Shown in pieces: positions 5,889 to 5,926 of a DNA stretch of 5,926 bases. The first letter of the stretch is position 1, and each line of letters opens with the position of its first letter. Origin of the DNA: Deltaproteobacteria bacterium (GTDB lineage Bacteria > Myxococcota_A > Polyangia > Palsa-1104 > JAEUJZ01); NCBI GenBank assembly GCA_017990795.1, contig JAGNNG010000138.1, positions 1 through 5,926 on the forward strand. Direction: 5' to 3'. Both the position numbers and the translations under genes were made by a program. The notes beneath the pieces are model-generated. The model was not told the DNA's origin. It saw nothing but the letters and a program-made list of their open reading frames with translations, and searched no databases.

Positions 5889-5926
5889 GTTTGCGTGGGC
5901 CTTTATGGCAGAGGATCGAGAGAGAC

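Overview
The window is GC-rich bacterial chromosome with 3-base codon structure typical of a high-GC Gram-negative. An RsbR-type STAS protein end, a good sigma-54 type promoter and a signal-peptide-bearing outer membrane barrel with a Gln/Pro/Tyr repeat linker together suggest a myxobacterium-like organism (Myxococcota) or a related deltaproteobacterial lineage. That placement is an inference from style of gene content, not from a marker gene.

Layout, left to right. (1) 1-194, plus: the last 63 codons of a STAS-domain stress-signalling protein whose beginning lies outside the window. (2) 193-612: an array of ten 42-bp registers starting on the STAS stop codon. The central six units (277-528) are nearly identical and the edge units are diverged. 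Each unit can fold into two small hairpins. (3) 613-955: about 340 bp without a convincing gene. (4) 967-2841, plus: an FAD-dependent oxidoreductase of the flavin amine oxidase/desaturase/isomerase superfamily with an unusual, probably disordered C-terminal tail of about 190 residues. (5) 2990-3892, plus: an NmrA-type NAD(P)-binding atypical short-chain dehydrogenase, followed by a hairpin that may be a terminator. (6) 3994-4010: a strong match to a sigma-54 (-24/-12) promoter. (7) 4053-5081, plus: an outer membrane beta-barrel protein with a signal peptide and fourteen Gln-Pro-Tyr/Val-Gln-Gly/Val pentapeptides before the barrel. (8) 5082-5205: a 124-bp MITE-like palindromic element with 17-bp perfect terminal inverted repeats, flanked by TAA on both sides; the left TAA is the stop codon of the barrel gene. 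(9) 5216-5237: an intrinsic terminator, apparently separated from its gene by the element. (10) 5256-5888, minus: a DsbA/2-hydroxychromene-2-carboxylate isomerase (GST-kappa-like) family protein, convergent with the barrel gene.

The genes do not form an obvious single pathway. Three are redox or cofactor-binding enzymes (FAD, NAD(P), thioredoxin fold), but only the FAD and NmrA genes are on the same strand and adjacent (148 bp apart). The barrel gene looks like its own transcription unit, with its own promoter and terminator. The most unusual parts are the 42-bp hairpin array and the small element inserted exactly in a stop codon.
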